A DNA stretch of 64,000 bases from Dacryopinax spathularia (Eukaryota; Basidiomycota; Dacrymycetes; Dacrymycetales; Dacrymycetaceae). Below, one piece after another: positions 54,637-64,000 of the stretch. Within the stretch, counting starts at the first letter, position 1. Each line of letters starts with the position of its first letter. The notes beneath the pieces were generated by a model, which had not been told where the DNA came from, did no database searches, and worked only from the letters and a program-made list of their open reading frames with translations. The stretch spans positions 1,798,001 through 1,862,000 of the forward strand of contig JBBPFI010000001.1 in the NCBI GenBank assembly GCA_037974965.1, read 5' to 3'. The position numbers were made by a program, and so were the translations under genes.

Positions 54637-57316
54637 ATGTCCACCAGCACCTCACAAGGAAAGCTGCCACAAGAACTGCTCCTATGCGTATTCATACACG
54701 GGTTCGTCCTTCCCTTCCCTCGCTGGGTTCGTAATGGCGTCCTCGGCCGTTCTCCCTCCCATGCTCCTAATGGGCAGGGAGGCGCGGGGGCCCAAGCGGG
54801 GGAGGTTATGGAAAGGGAGGATAAACGCTCACGTCCTTTACCTGCTTTGCTTCCTATTTCTCCGTTGGCTGTCGTTGCTCATTTCGCCCCGCCTCTGACT
54901 CCTAACGCTCAACTACCACTTGGGACTCCGCGACCTGGAACTGCCAAACCTGGAACTGCCAAAACTGGAACTGTCAAACCTGGAACACTGCCGTCGACTT
55001 CGAATGTATCGAACGTATCGGACGACGTCCAACTCGCGGCACCCAACAGCTTCAAAGGCACAGACGGCACGTTCTGCGGGTTTCCGGATAGGCTGAAGCA
55101 TGTGCTGCACGAGACTCTGCCGGACTGGAAGGTCGAATGTGTCGTTTTCCCCGCTTATGAGGTGCGTCCCTCTTCCTGCCTGCCTGCCTCCCTACCTCCT
55201 TTTCCATTCCCGTCCTTCTCGTCTGGTTCCTCTCCTCTCCTCTCCCGTGGACCCGGGCTCGAGGTGAGAAGGGTGGGGGTGGGGGTGGGGGGATGAGGGA
55301 GAGGCAGTGAGAGGACACAGACTTATAGTTGATGTGATGATCACAGACACGCGGCGAACTAGCAGAAGCGACAAGCCGATTCGTAGCATGGCTCACGGAG
55401 CTCACCGTAAACCTCGAGTCCTCCCACGGGCTGCGAGCGGGAGGGGCGAAAATAGTGTTGTGTGGGCACTCGATGGGAGGGCTTGTGGCGGCCGATGCGT
55501 TGTTGGGCGTTGCGGGGATCGACCCGGGTACGGGTCGGGAGGTGGGAGGTGGGAAGGGCGCAGATGGGGGAAAGGATGAGGTGGATGGCGAGGAGGAAGG
55601 GAGAGTGATGTGGCCGAGGATTATCGCTTGTATTGGGTATGATACGCCCGTAAGTCCTCTTTCCCTTCTCATCCCACCCCCCTTCTCCCACCCCCTTGCT
55701 ATCCCTCTTAACTCTCCTCTTCTCTCTATCTTCGACCCTGGATCCTCTCCCTTCCCTCGATCAGAATTGCCCTAACCCCCCCGCCCGCTTCCACGCAGTA
55801 CCTCGGCCTCCACCCAAACGTATTCAAGAACTCAGTCTCGCAAGTCACATCCTACGTAGACGCCGCAAAAGCCGTTGCGTCCGGCTTGGGTCTATTCGGG
55901 CTGGGCAGCGCAGCTGCCTCTGCCTCTTCCGGCTCAGGGTCATCCACTCCCCAACCAGCAGCGCAGGTGGACCGGCTGCTCGCTCCTCCTTCGCCTTCTC
56001 CCTCCTCGCAAGACAGGCAAGACCACAAAGACCCGCCAAAATCCCCCTGGTCCAAACTCACCCTCCCCTCCCTCACCCAAATATCCCCCACCTACGTAGC
56101 AGCAGCAGCCGGCACCCTCCTCGCAGGCGCAGCAGCCGGAACAGCGTACTACAAGCGGCAGGACCTCGCGGGGGGCTGGCAGTGGGCAAGCGACCATTTG
56201 CGGTATGTGGGGGTTTTGTGGGATGAGGAGGGGATGAGGAGGAGGTTGGAGGGGTTGGGGAGGGTGGGGGTCGTTTTTAGGAAGTGAGTGCGGCTTTGTT
56301 GCTACTTTTTTTCCTTGCCTTGCGCACGTCCTGGGCGCTTCTGCTTCCCGCTTGCCCTGGGTGTCCGCTGGCTTGCCGTCCGGGCGTTTTGCTATGGCGA
56401 TATCCATCTTAAGAGAGCGAGAGAAGTACAGGAACTAACCCCCGCCCGCAGCTTCTACACCCACCTCCCCCCCTCCCCTCCCCAAACCTACCTAGACAGA
56501 ACATTCTCCCTCCTCCCTCCCCCCACCTCCCCCTTCCACAAATACTTCATCCCGCAAACGAACCGGCTCGCGAAAGACGAGGTCGAGGCGCATATCGGCA
56601 TGTTCGAGCCGAGGAGCAATGATGGGTATTATGAGATGGGGTTGGAGGTTGTGAGGGTTGTGGGGGAGGCGGTGGAGCGGGTTAGGCAGAGGGAGGCTGG
56701 GCGAGGGGAGCGAGCGCAGCGGACTGCTGGGGCTGCTTCCGCTGGTGGAAGGACGCAGGCAGGGCTAGGGGAAGTGGACGCAGAGGAAGTGAAGCGCAAA
56801 ATCAACCAAGCAGAAAACACCGAACCCGAAGCAACCGCCGCAGGCCAAGCAGCAGCAGCAAACCTAATCAACCTCGACTCGCCCCCTTCCTCCCCTCCCT
56901 CCTCTCCCTCCTCTCCACCTCACTCCTCCGCCTCCCACCCCAGCACCGCACAATCAGCCAGCACCGCCCCTACCTCCTCTCTCCCGCCTACGCCGAGCTC
57001 ATATCCTGCTTCTGAGACCCCGATCAGCGCAGTGCCGAGTAGTGCCCAGTTCTCCGAGCTTCCATGGAGCGCTAAGACCCAAGCGTCGGGTTCTTCTTCG
57101 ATAGGAGGGGCGGGGAAAGGGTGGGGAGAAAAGGAGGCGAGGAGATGGGAGGGGGTGCCGGTTGAGGGGGTCGTTCTTTCCCCTTCGCCTGCGGAAGGAG
57201 AGGAGCGGGGGATGGGAGGTGTGTTGGGTGCTGCTGGGGTCGGAGGGATAGGGGGGACAGAGGAGGTGGAGGTCGAGAATCCGTGGGTGGGGAGATTGAG
57301 GAGGAAGAAGAAATAG
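54637..57316 (+). CDS. Alpha/beta hydrolase (DUF676-like), conserved fungal family, possible frameshift
   Basis: Starts MSTSTSQGKLPQELLLCVFI. An intron of about 345 nt then leads to GFKGTDGTFCGFPDRLKHVL and VECVVFPAYE. The nucleophile elbow is IVLCGHSMGGLVAADALLG in the next exon, then RIIACIGYDTP and, after a further intron, YLGLHPNVFKNSVSQVTSYV. A hydrophobic segment (YVAAAAGTLLAGAAAGTAYY) may be membrane-bound. After another intron the conserved tail KDEVEAHIGMFEPRSNDGYY is seen, then a long Ser/Pro/Ala-rich region to TAG at 57,316. Between VFPAYE and GELAEATSRF the expected TRGELAE reads one base short (ACACGGCGAAC near 55,346-55,356), so a single-base deletion, a sequence error or a non-canonical GC donor must be assumed. 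Function: probable lipase or esterase; substrate unknown. Confidence 0.8.
54926..54992. repeat. 15-bp tandem repeat in the first intron of the hydrolase gene
   Basis: About four copies of a unit like CCTGGAACTGCCAAA (variants AACTGGAACTGTCAA) lie in tandem near 54,928-54,990. The stretch is also open as a Pro/Gly/Thr-repeat peptide (PGTAKPGTAKTGTVKPGT), so retention of this intron would add such a segment to the protein. Confidence 0.7.
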
Positions 57317-57554
57317 AGAGTTTTGTGGTTATGTGACAGGCTGGGTGGGCGAGGGGGAAAGGGGTGGATCTATACTTTGTTGTTTTGTTATTCATTAGTT
57401 GTAATACATTTCTTATTTGCTTTGATCCTGCTGTCTGGACTTGCACAGTATTACGTGAAGCGAGTAGGAGCGGACCAGGCTGGCTAGCTCGGCGCGAAGG
57501 GGAATGTGGATGTGTTTTATTAGTGATATTACAATGCAGCAGACAGCTCGCAGA

Positions 57555-58194
57555 CTAGTCGTCATCCTCCGTAGGACGCAGCACGAGCTTCATGCCATAC
57601 GCATCCTCTCCATCCGCATCTACGCCCATCATCAACTGCTATCCAAAAGCACAATGCATGAACAGGACTCACAATACCCCTTCTCGACCTCGCTCACCTG
57701 AAACCCCAACGTATCCCTATACAGCCCAATAGCGGCCCTATTACTCTTCCGCACATGCAGACTCACATACTCCGCCCCATAACAATCCGCCATCGCCTCC
57801 TGCGCCTGGACCATCAGTCTTTTCGCTAAGCCGAGGCGGCGGTAGGTGCGCAGGACGCTGATGGATGTTACGTGTCCGTGAGGAGCGTCTTTGGGCTCTT
57901 CTTCCATTTTGCCGAGGATGTAGCCTACGATACGGCCTTTGGGGTCTTCGGCGACGTAGGAGAGGCGCGGCCAGGTGACGAGGTGGTACATGTCTGCGAA
58001 AAGTGTGGGTGTTATTTGCGAGAGGAGGTGAGGGGATGTGGGAAGGGGGCGCACAGTATTTCAGATTGTAGTTCTCGGGCAGGTTGGACAGGTTGCAGGC
58101 TTGCATGCCCGTCAGGTCGTCCGGCTGAGCAGATATCAGCATTCTTTCACACCACAGCTGATGAAGATGTTACCGTGGCCATTCGGATGTTCAT
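57555..58194 (-). CDS. NAA10: NatA catalytic subunit, N-alpha-acetyltransferase 10 (Ard1)
   Basis: Acetylates N-termini of nascent proteins on the ribosome together with Naa15. Four exons are needed: MNIRMAT (58,194-58,174), [20 protein letters not shown] with LKY, then [20 protein letters not shown] through the acetyl-CoA site [20 protein letters not shown], and [20 protein letters not shown], where the last five residues come from the final exon, ending [10 protein letters not shown]. The 53-nt last intron (gtgagt...gtag) is fixed by the conserved GYYADGEDAY motif. Length is about 165 residues; animal Naa10 is longer because of a disordered tail. No anomaly. Confidence 0.93.
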
Positions 58195-58441
58195 GCTGGG
58201 CAGCTATCGCCTGAGGCAGGCTCGTTCCAAAGTTGACGATGACACGATGGTACAGTAGCGAGAGAAAGCGCGCAAGGGACGGAAATTGTGCTGACTAAGC
58301 AGCTGGAATGTACGCTGACATGTTGCTCGAAGACAACTGCGACATGGGACGGGCATGTACCGCACAAGACGATGATATTACAGTACAAATTGCGTGGTAT
58401 ACCAGTAGTGTAGTTAATTAAGACACACCAAAGCCCAATGT

Positions 58442-61293
58442 TCAGTCTTCTGAAGCGTCCAAATTCAGCTCCTCTTCAACCTCCGCCAACTTATCCTTCA
58501 ACTCGAGCAGAGTGCTATTCCTACACGCCATCGTCTCAGCAACCTAGTCGTACAAGGAAGAGAGGAACTTACTGAAGGCTCAAGCGCTGATCGATAGCAG
58601 TGAGCTGCGACTTCCCAATACCAGAGTCCTTTACCGGACTGCCTCGTCGCAGAACAGCGTCCTCCGCTTCTAACCGCTTGAGTTCCACCTCGAGCGAGAC
58701 GATCTGCCACTGCACCGAGTCCCTTCTTGACTGCAGCGAGTCTTCAGTCCTCCCGCTCAGCTCCTCCTCCATCCGCTCTAGCTCCTCGATCCACTCAGCC
58801 TCCGCTTCGGTAATCCTGGGCTGAGCGCTGTTCAGCATCTGCTGCAGGACCTTGTCTGCCCGTTTCACGAGCTTTTTCTGCTCGGCCAGCAAACCCGCTA
58901 GCCGCGGTCGGAGTATCGTCTCGCCATTATTCATCACCTCTGACGTCTTCTTCCGTATGGCTACAAGAGTCCCGAGCTGTCGCTCAAGCTCTTTCCCTTG
59001 CAGATGAAGCCGCTCCTGCACCTTGTTCGCCTGCTCAGTGAACTCGCTCATCTTATCCTCGATCTCTTCTGCCTGCTTGCCAAACAGACGCATCCCTTCC
59101 GGGGTCGTTTCGTTGACCTCGCCACTCTTGACAGGGGTGAACGGAAGGTAGTCAGGGCGGGTGAACAGCTCGGGCAGTTCGAACGGTGTGCGACCAAGGA
59201 GGGATACGTATGCCAAGGCTCGTTTGGCTCTTGTACCGGTGTCGTCGGCGGGGAAGCTGAGTGCGGAGTCGTTGTCGACTCGGAGATTCAGTTCGGAAGC
59301 GATGAGTTTTGACGTCGAAGTTAGGACGAGGATGCCGTAAGATAGGTAAACGTCGTGCACGATGGCAAGGCCCGTCACGTCGTTCGCTTGACTGCCAACA
59401 GTCGGTCAGCCTTGGCAATGCAGGGGAAAAGATAGTGCGTACTCATAGATGGTGGAGATCGTGCTGACCATACAGCCGACCTCGCTCATCTTCCCTTCTT
59501 GTAATGCCTCCGCCAATCCATTGCCATCCTCTGCAAGGGCTTTCTGTATACTGGAAATCCACTTGCGCATGACGATACAATGCACCCCATAATCGTGGCA
59601 TACGTAGATGGTGTCAGGGTAGACGGGATCTCGCTCCAGAATTGGATGGTTGTGCTCCAGCCGAGTGCCGAGAAGCGGTGAATTGGTGGGAAGGGTGGAG
59701 ATAAGGTCAGACCTTATGCCAAGGTCTACCGTCTCGTACAGGAACAGTGTAGGCACTTCTGCGGGTCGTATAGACTGTTCGTGATGAGCTTAGCAGCCGT
59801 CTTTCGGGAAGGAATTGTAGGCTCACTGGATCGGTTGTCCACATCGCCTCGACTTTCTCCAGATCAAAGCAAATATCCACTCTGCCATCGTTCCATGCAA
59901 TAGCCAGAAGGTTGACGGCGCCTGGTGCCGGATCATCGAATGGCAAGTATAGCAGGTCGGTCGCTTCCGGATCGAGCGTATCCTCCTGTTCTGGCGGTTC
60001 AGGAAAGAATCGATACGGTCCCTGCACCGCTACATGAATCTTGATCACGCTCGGCGCAGAAAATCCCGCTTCTCCTGGTCTGGCCTTGTTTGTCGAGGAC
60101 TGTAAGTTGTCGAGCTCCGGCTTCCGCTTGCCCCCTTTGGATTTCGCTTTGGGCTTGTCCAGCTGTCTTTCTAACGTCTTGACATACTTTAATTGATGTT
60201 GGTATCGATCTTCCAGTAATGGCTGAGGATTTGATTTGTCCGCAATGACCTCTGTAAGTTTCGCCTCTATCGAAGCGGAGAGGCTTTTGACCAGCGCGAT
60301 CGGCAGAGTCCTACGACGATTGAGCCACAGCACGACATTCGAGGGTTGATAGCTCACATTCGTTTCGGCATAAATGGGCACGCCGCGAAGACCTCGCCTT
60401 TATTTGTCAAGCAAAATACCGTTAACGATCCCCAGTCCTCCTGACCCCGCCCAAACGCGAATGACACAGCCCGTCGCGGTGTCTCAACGGAATACCCTCT
60501 TGATCTTCGCAGTGGCGAAGGGAAGAACGTAACGACTTGTATCGGCGTTTCAGCGTTTGCGAATACGTTGTATTCTCTGCATGCAGGAAGTTGAGTTTAT
60601 TCAGCAGACTGCATCACGGACTGACATACCGTAGAATCCCGTCCTCGGTCAGAACAATCAACGACGAGCCCTCGTCCGCCAAGGGGTGCCAATCTAACTT
60701 GGCTAATCGGGGCGATTTCGGACGCGAATGGAAGTGTGGAGCGACAACAAAGCACCTGCTGGCATGTTACGGAATAATCCCACAACAAAGGAGACCAGAC
60801 TCACCTGCACCTAACGTCCTCAGCGAGGGTCTTCGAGAACCCGGGTCGAGGAAGAACAACGACAGCCACATGATGTACTCCTCCCACTACGAGAAGCTTC
60901 TCCGTGTTATTCAGCGCCATCTGCTGAATATCGAAGTGAAGTGCGGGCGTCTCTAGAGTCTGCTCCGTGATCAGCCTGGAAGGCCAAGCTGTGGGGATAG
61001 CGCAAGCTCACCTTGTACGTTCCTTTCCCATCTGTGGCCTTCGCATCCACCAGAGACATCATCCGCAGCTTGTTGCCAACAGCAACAATCAGGTCCGACC
61101 CCCTCAGACACATCTTTCTCTTCCTGCCCCGTGTTGACCCATCATCGACACCATGGCTTCCAGAGGCAATCTTCGACTGCGGCGTACTCGATGTCGAAGC
61201 TAGCAATGATACCGAGAGCTTTTCAGCGCGCTCATCTTGGAATATAGGGTGGTTTCTAAGCTCGTACAGCCAGTCTGGTGAAGTAGACGGCAT
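58442..61293 (-). CDS. Nucleoporin of the Nup82/Nup88 type
   Basis: Multi-exon gene with an N-terminal beta-propeller and C-terminal coiled coil. N-terminal: MPSTSPDWLYELRNHPIFQD, RKRKMCLRGSDLIVAVGNKL, HFDIQQMALNNTEKLLVVGG with VHHVAVVVLP, LAKLDWHPLADEGSSLIVLT with EDG, and VSFAFGRGQEDWGSLTVFCL. Middle: CVHYDYG-type segment VCHDYGVHCIVMRKWISSIQ. C-terminal: QANKVQERLHLQGKELERQL, KKLVKRADKVLQQMLNSAQP, and a final exon LLELKDKLAEVEEELNLDAS. This matches Nup82/Nup88, the cytoplasmic-side scaffold that anchors mRNA export factors. Start chosen at 61,293; upstream ATGs in frame give an unrelated-looking leader. Exact joints in the middle were not all checked. Confidence 0.82.
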
Positions 61294-61563
61294 TTGTACG
61301 ACCTGCAGAGTGACGCGCAGGTGTTGTGGGCTTTGTACAAAAGGGCGTCCAGTGGCGAGTGACCAGACGCGTTCAGCGCTTCTTCTGCGGACGCAAATAG
61401 AACCATTCCGAAAGTCGCGCTTTGCCCCGGGCCGCTGCCCATCGTTGAACTCGATCTCAACCGGCCGCCTCACAAAGGTAAATGTCCTTATTTTACAATG
61501 CGTACAAGAAATATAAGGGCCATGGGACCCTCTACAATGTCTGCATCTAGCAAACGAAAGCGG

Positions 61564-62611
61564 TCAATCGGAAAGTTCGGTCAGGTCGCTCCCATCGCTC
61601 GCCTCGCCCTCTTCCAAATCTGCTTTCACTTTCGCGTTCTTCTCCTTCTTCGCTGGGGCTTCAATACTAGGAGCAGGTTCCTCGTGCACAGCTCCCTCCT
61701 CTTCACCCTCCTCCAACTCTTCATTCGCTGACATGGTGACGTCTGTGGGTGGAAGCATCGCAGGCGAGCTGATATTCGCCGTCGGGACGAATGGCGTCGC
61801 ATTTGGATTCAGCCCAGATTGCGTCCTCGTATGATCCGCCTCGGCATCGTCTTCCTCTGCCGGTGGCGAGCCTGGCTCTTCTGGACCTCGCTCGCGGCCC
61901 ATCCACCGTAGCTCGTTGATGTCGTTGATTAGCTGATCGAACTTTTCTCGCCTGGCGTTCATGAGAGACATTTGAACCTCCTTGTCGTGCTGGAGGGCTG
62001 AAATCTCTTCTTGCAATGTTGCTATCTCCCTGGCGCAAGATGTCAGTACTTGTCGTGTGAGAATTCAACATGCGTGGGCTCACTTTTCTAGCTCGCCACG
62101 CGTAGGTAACGCGTTTATCTTCGCCGCTACCTCGTCATACTCAATCATCTGTTTTCTCCCTATTTGCGCTCTTTCCAGCTCCTGCTTCAGAGTAGCGATA
62201 TCCTCTCGATATCGCGCATGCAGATTGGCTACAGCAATATCAGAAGAGAGTTCGCAGAGATAACTGACGTGAACTCACCTATTCGTTCCCTCTCCTGCTG
62301 ATATGCCAACACCTGCCTCTGCTCAGCCTGACACTGCAATGTCGTCTTCCGCAAAAAGAGCTGATATTGCGCTAGTTCTAGTAGAAACGCATCCCGCAGC
62401 TCTTCAATGCTGGTTGATGAGGAAGCGTAGGGTGCTGTTCGTGCCTTTGCTGAATAGGCTTGGAATTTGCGAGTGAGCCGGCGGAGGGTGCGCTCGTCGT
62501 TCAGCAGGCGGTTGTGGATGATCTCGTCTGTCATGCGTCAGTATATGGTCGATAAGTCCTACATAGAGCCTTACCTTCTTCTGAAGGAGGTAAGCCTGTT
62601 GCACTAGCCAT
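61564..62611 (-). CDS. THO complex subunit 7 (Tho7/Mft1 family)
   Basis: Exon 1 encodes MASATGLPPSEE; after a 48-nt intron comes DEIIHNRLLNDERTLRRLTR with KFQAYSAKA, the family N-terminal signature. Then RDAFLLELAQYQLFLRKTTL, and in the next exon ARYREDIATLKQELERAQIG with RKQMIEYDEVAAKINALPTR, both coiled-coil. The last exon has LMNARREKFDQLINDINELR and an acidic, Ala/Pro-rich tail ending in SDGSDLTELSD. Length about 300 residues, as in fission yeast Tho7-like proteins. The THO complex couples transcription to mRNA export. It lies next to the nucleoporin gene on the same strand. Confidence 0.85.
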
Positions 62612-62725
62612 TAGGAGAAAAGAGTAAGTGGCGGGCGTTCCTGTGTAGCAGAGAGCTTGTGGTCGCTGTGGTGAGCGGCGCGAACGCGAGGGGCCAAAGA
62701 AGAAGCGCCCTCAGCGGGTTATGTT

Positions 62726-62747
62726 ACCTAGCTCGTTAGAGGTAGGT
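62726..62747. repeat. Hairpin, candidate element end (second copy)
   Basis: Five-base stem ACCTA / TAGGT around a 12-nt loop that begins GCTCG. The next hairpin CCCTG...CAGGG lies about 30 nt further in (about 62,771-62,788). Confidence 0.4.
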
Positions 62748-63105
62748 CTTTCCCCCGTCCTGAATGCGTGCCCTGTTTTCGTGCAGGGGGTAAGGGTCCA
62801 GGGAAAGGTAATGTAAATTCGTCGGAAACGTTTTGATTTTTTGTCTCCGTTTGGGATGATGATCAGTGCTTCTTCCCTGCGGTGGGGAGGTTTCCCCTCG
62901 GCCGTCGATGCAGTTTCAAGGTTTTTCCGTATTTGTTTCCGTTGCGAGTTGCATTGCCTCCATGACGTGATTCGCTTCGTCGGAGTTATTGGAGTGTGCA
63001 TGTGATTCATTTGCTTCCTTCGCATGGCGATATGGTGCATCTTTCGTTAAGAGTGGTCTTCTTTCTGTCTGCAGGACGTTGATTGAACGTCCTTCTGCCC
63101 CTGCG

Positions 63106-64000
63106 ATGATGGAGTCTTCGTCCTCCTTTGTTAAACCTGGTGGAGATGCTCGTCTTTCGAACGATCTGTTGAAGCAGTTCAAGAATATACTTCGGGCGGC
63201 GGCGCCGGAGAGCGAGGCGTTTTGGGACTTTGTAACGTCGTTGCCTATGGAGCGGTCGACTAGGGTGGGTCTACTTCGTTAATCTCGATGATGTACTGAT
63301 GCGATCGTTGGTTTAGGTCGTGTTGACGTCTGTTTTGGAGGCGAATTGGACCTTGTTCGAGTCGGTTCCCTCTAAGGTGGTGTCGTTTTTGGGAGAAGGT
63401 TGGATTGCTGGTTTCAAGTCCTTGGTTGACGAGAGTCTTCGTGCTGCGCCTCTGTCCTGGGAGCGTCTTCCGTCGGCAGTTCTCGGGCTCTTTGACAAGG
63501 GCTGGATCGATGCGGCTAAGAGTCGTTACGAGGTGGCTCTGAAGGCTCAAAAGCTGAGGAAGTCCCTGGAGCGGGTCGGTGAGGGTGGGGTGGATTGTGA
63601 TCCAAGCTACATTGTCAGCCTCGTTTTACTCTCTCGTCCCTTCGTGTCTTCGATCTTATATGAGATCGTAGCTTTCGAATATGTTTTTGGATGAGGATGA
63701 AGTCTTGGATGTCGGTTCCGGGGGCGAGGGAAATGCTGTTGCCTTAATGGTGAATAGTTTCGTTCTATATGCGGCAGTGAGTTGATTTTGTTGTAGCCTC
63801 CAGAAGAGCCTGTGAGGAATGCGGTGCCTGTATCGTCTAACGGAGTTGGATCGGTGAGTCTTGCTCTGTTTTTCGTTCTCGGATTGTGTTTGTGTTGATG
63901 TAGGCGCGCAGGATTGGTTGGCGTCCGGTTCAAATGGTTATCCTGTTAGCTCTGGAAATGGTGTCTCGTCGGTATATGATGTTTGGATTATAGTCGGGTG
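63106..64000 (+). CDS. Novel FMGxxW-family protein (copy 5), partial
   Basis: Exon 1 (63,106-63,264) encodes MMESSSSFVKPGGDARLSND and LLKQFKNILRAAAPESEAF. A 52-nt phase-0 intron follows; exon 2 from 63,317 begins VVLTSVLEANWTLFESVPSK with the core VSFLGEGWIAGFKSLVDESL. The core is then repeated within the same exon as RLPSAVLGLFDKGWIDAAKS. Later short exons, LSNMFLDEDEVLDVGSGGEG with NAVALM, PPEEPVRNAVPVSSNGVGS and AQDWLASGSNGYPVSSGNG, are bounded by tag acceptors and gtgag or gtata donors. The 3' end is outside the window, so the presence of the six-Cys module cannot be tested. Confidence 0.6.

Larger units (their letters stand above)
62726..64000. mobile_element. Left part of a second accessory element copy (runs off the window)
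   Basis: The sequence begins with a stem ACCTA (62,726-62,730) and TAGGT (62,743-62,747), which contains CCTAGCTCG and is followed by CTTTCC, as at 10,899. After 379 bp a member of the novel protein family starts in the same orientation as copy 1 (384 bp from its hairpin). The two left ends differ at many positions, so the copies are not recent duplicates. The rest of the element is beyond the window. Confidence 0.45.

Overview
The window is nuclear DNA of a filamentous fungus, most likely a basidiomycete (Agaricomycotina-like). Genes are close together on both strands and cut by many short (about 50-65 nt) GT-AG introns. Housekeeping genes carry classic fungal products: RIB1, OST1, VAC14, VTC1, YOS1, UreF, RPN12, PRE3, NAA10, a Nup82-type nucleoporin and THO7. 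All assignments come from reading translated sequence and recalled family motifs; no database search was run.

Layout. 1-10.2 kb: a 3' gene end of unknown function, ribosomal protein L35 (uL29), a GILT-type thiol reductase, Mix23, a two-finger C2H2 regulator, about 3 kb with no readable gene, then GTP cyclohydrolase II (RIB1). 10.9-33.05 kb: an accessory block of visibly different, more AT-rich character. It contains an apparently complete autonomous Helitron (minus strand, about 13.5-19.5 kb) and a set of small multi-exon genes of unknown function on both strands. 33.7-62.6 kb: ordinary gene-dense sequence covering mitochondrial ribosomal protein uL22m, secretory pathway (YOS1, OST1), urease maturation (UreF), a tRNA-Cys, vacuole (VAC14, VTC1), mitochondrial AFG1 ATPase and AUH-type hydratase, a divergent proteasome pair (RPN12/PRE3), an alpha/beta hydrolase, NatA catalytic subunit, nucleoporin and THO7. 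62.7-64 kb: the accessory sequence type returns and runs off the window.

The main discovery is in the accessory sequence. Five genes (starts at about 11.28, 22.45, 28.05, 29.36 and 63.11 kb) encode a previously unrecognised (to me) protein family. Each has a short first exon, a phase-0 intron at the same place, and a second exon that ends in a conserved core such as KEFMGPQW, VSFLGEGW or SEFGEEGW. Two members also share a six-cysteine module with identical spacing, CX2CX19CX13CX2CX6C. Two members (11.28 and 63.11 kb) start about 380 bp downstream of similar short hairpin sequences (at 10,899 and 62,726), which look like the shared end of two copies of one mobile element. The 10.9-33.05 kb block is also strongly enriched for the 7-mer GAAGTTC/GAACTTC in coding and non-coding DNA alike. 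My working model is a large Helitron-associated element carrying a cargo gene family; the block's right end and the exact termini are not proven.
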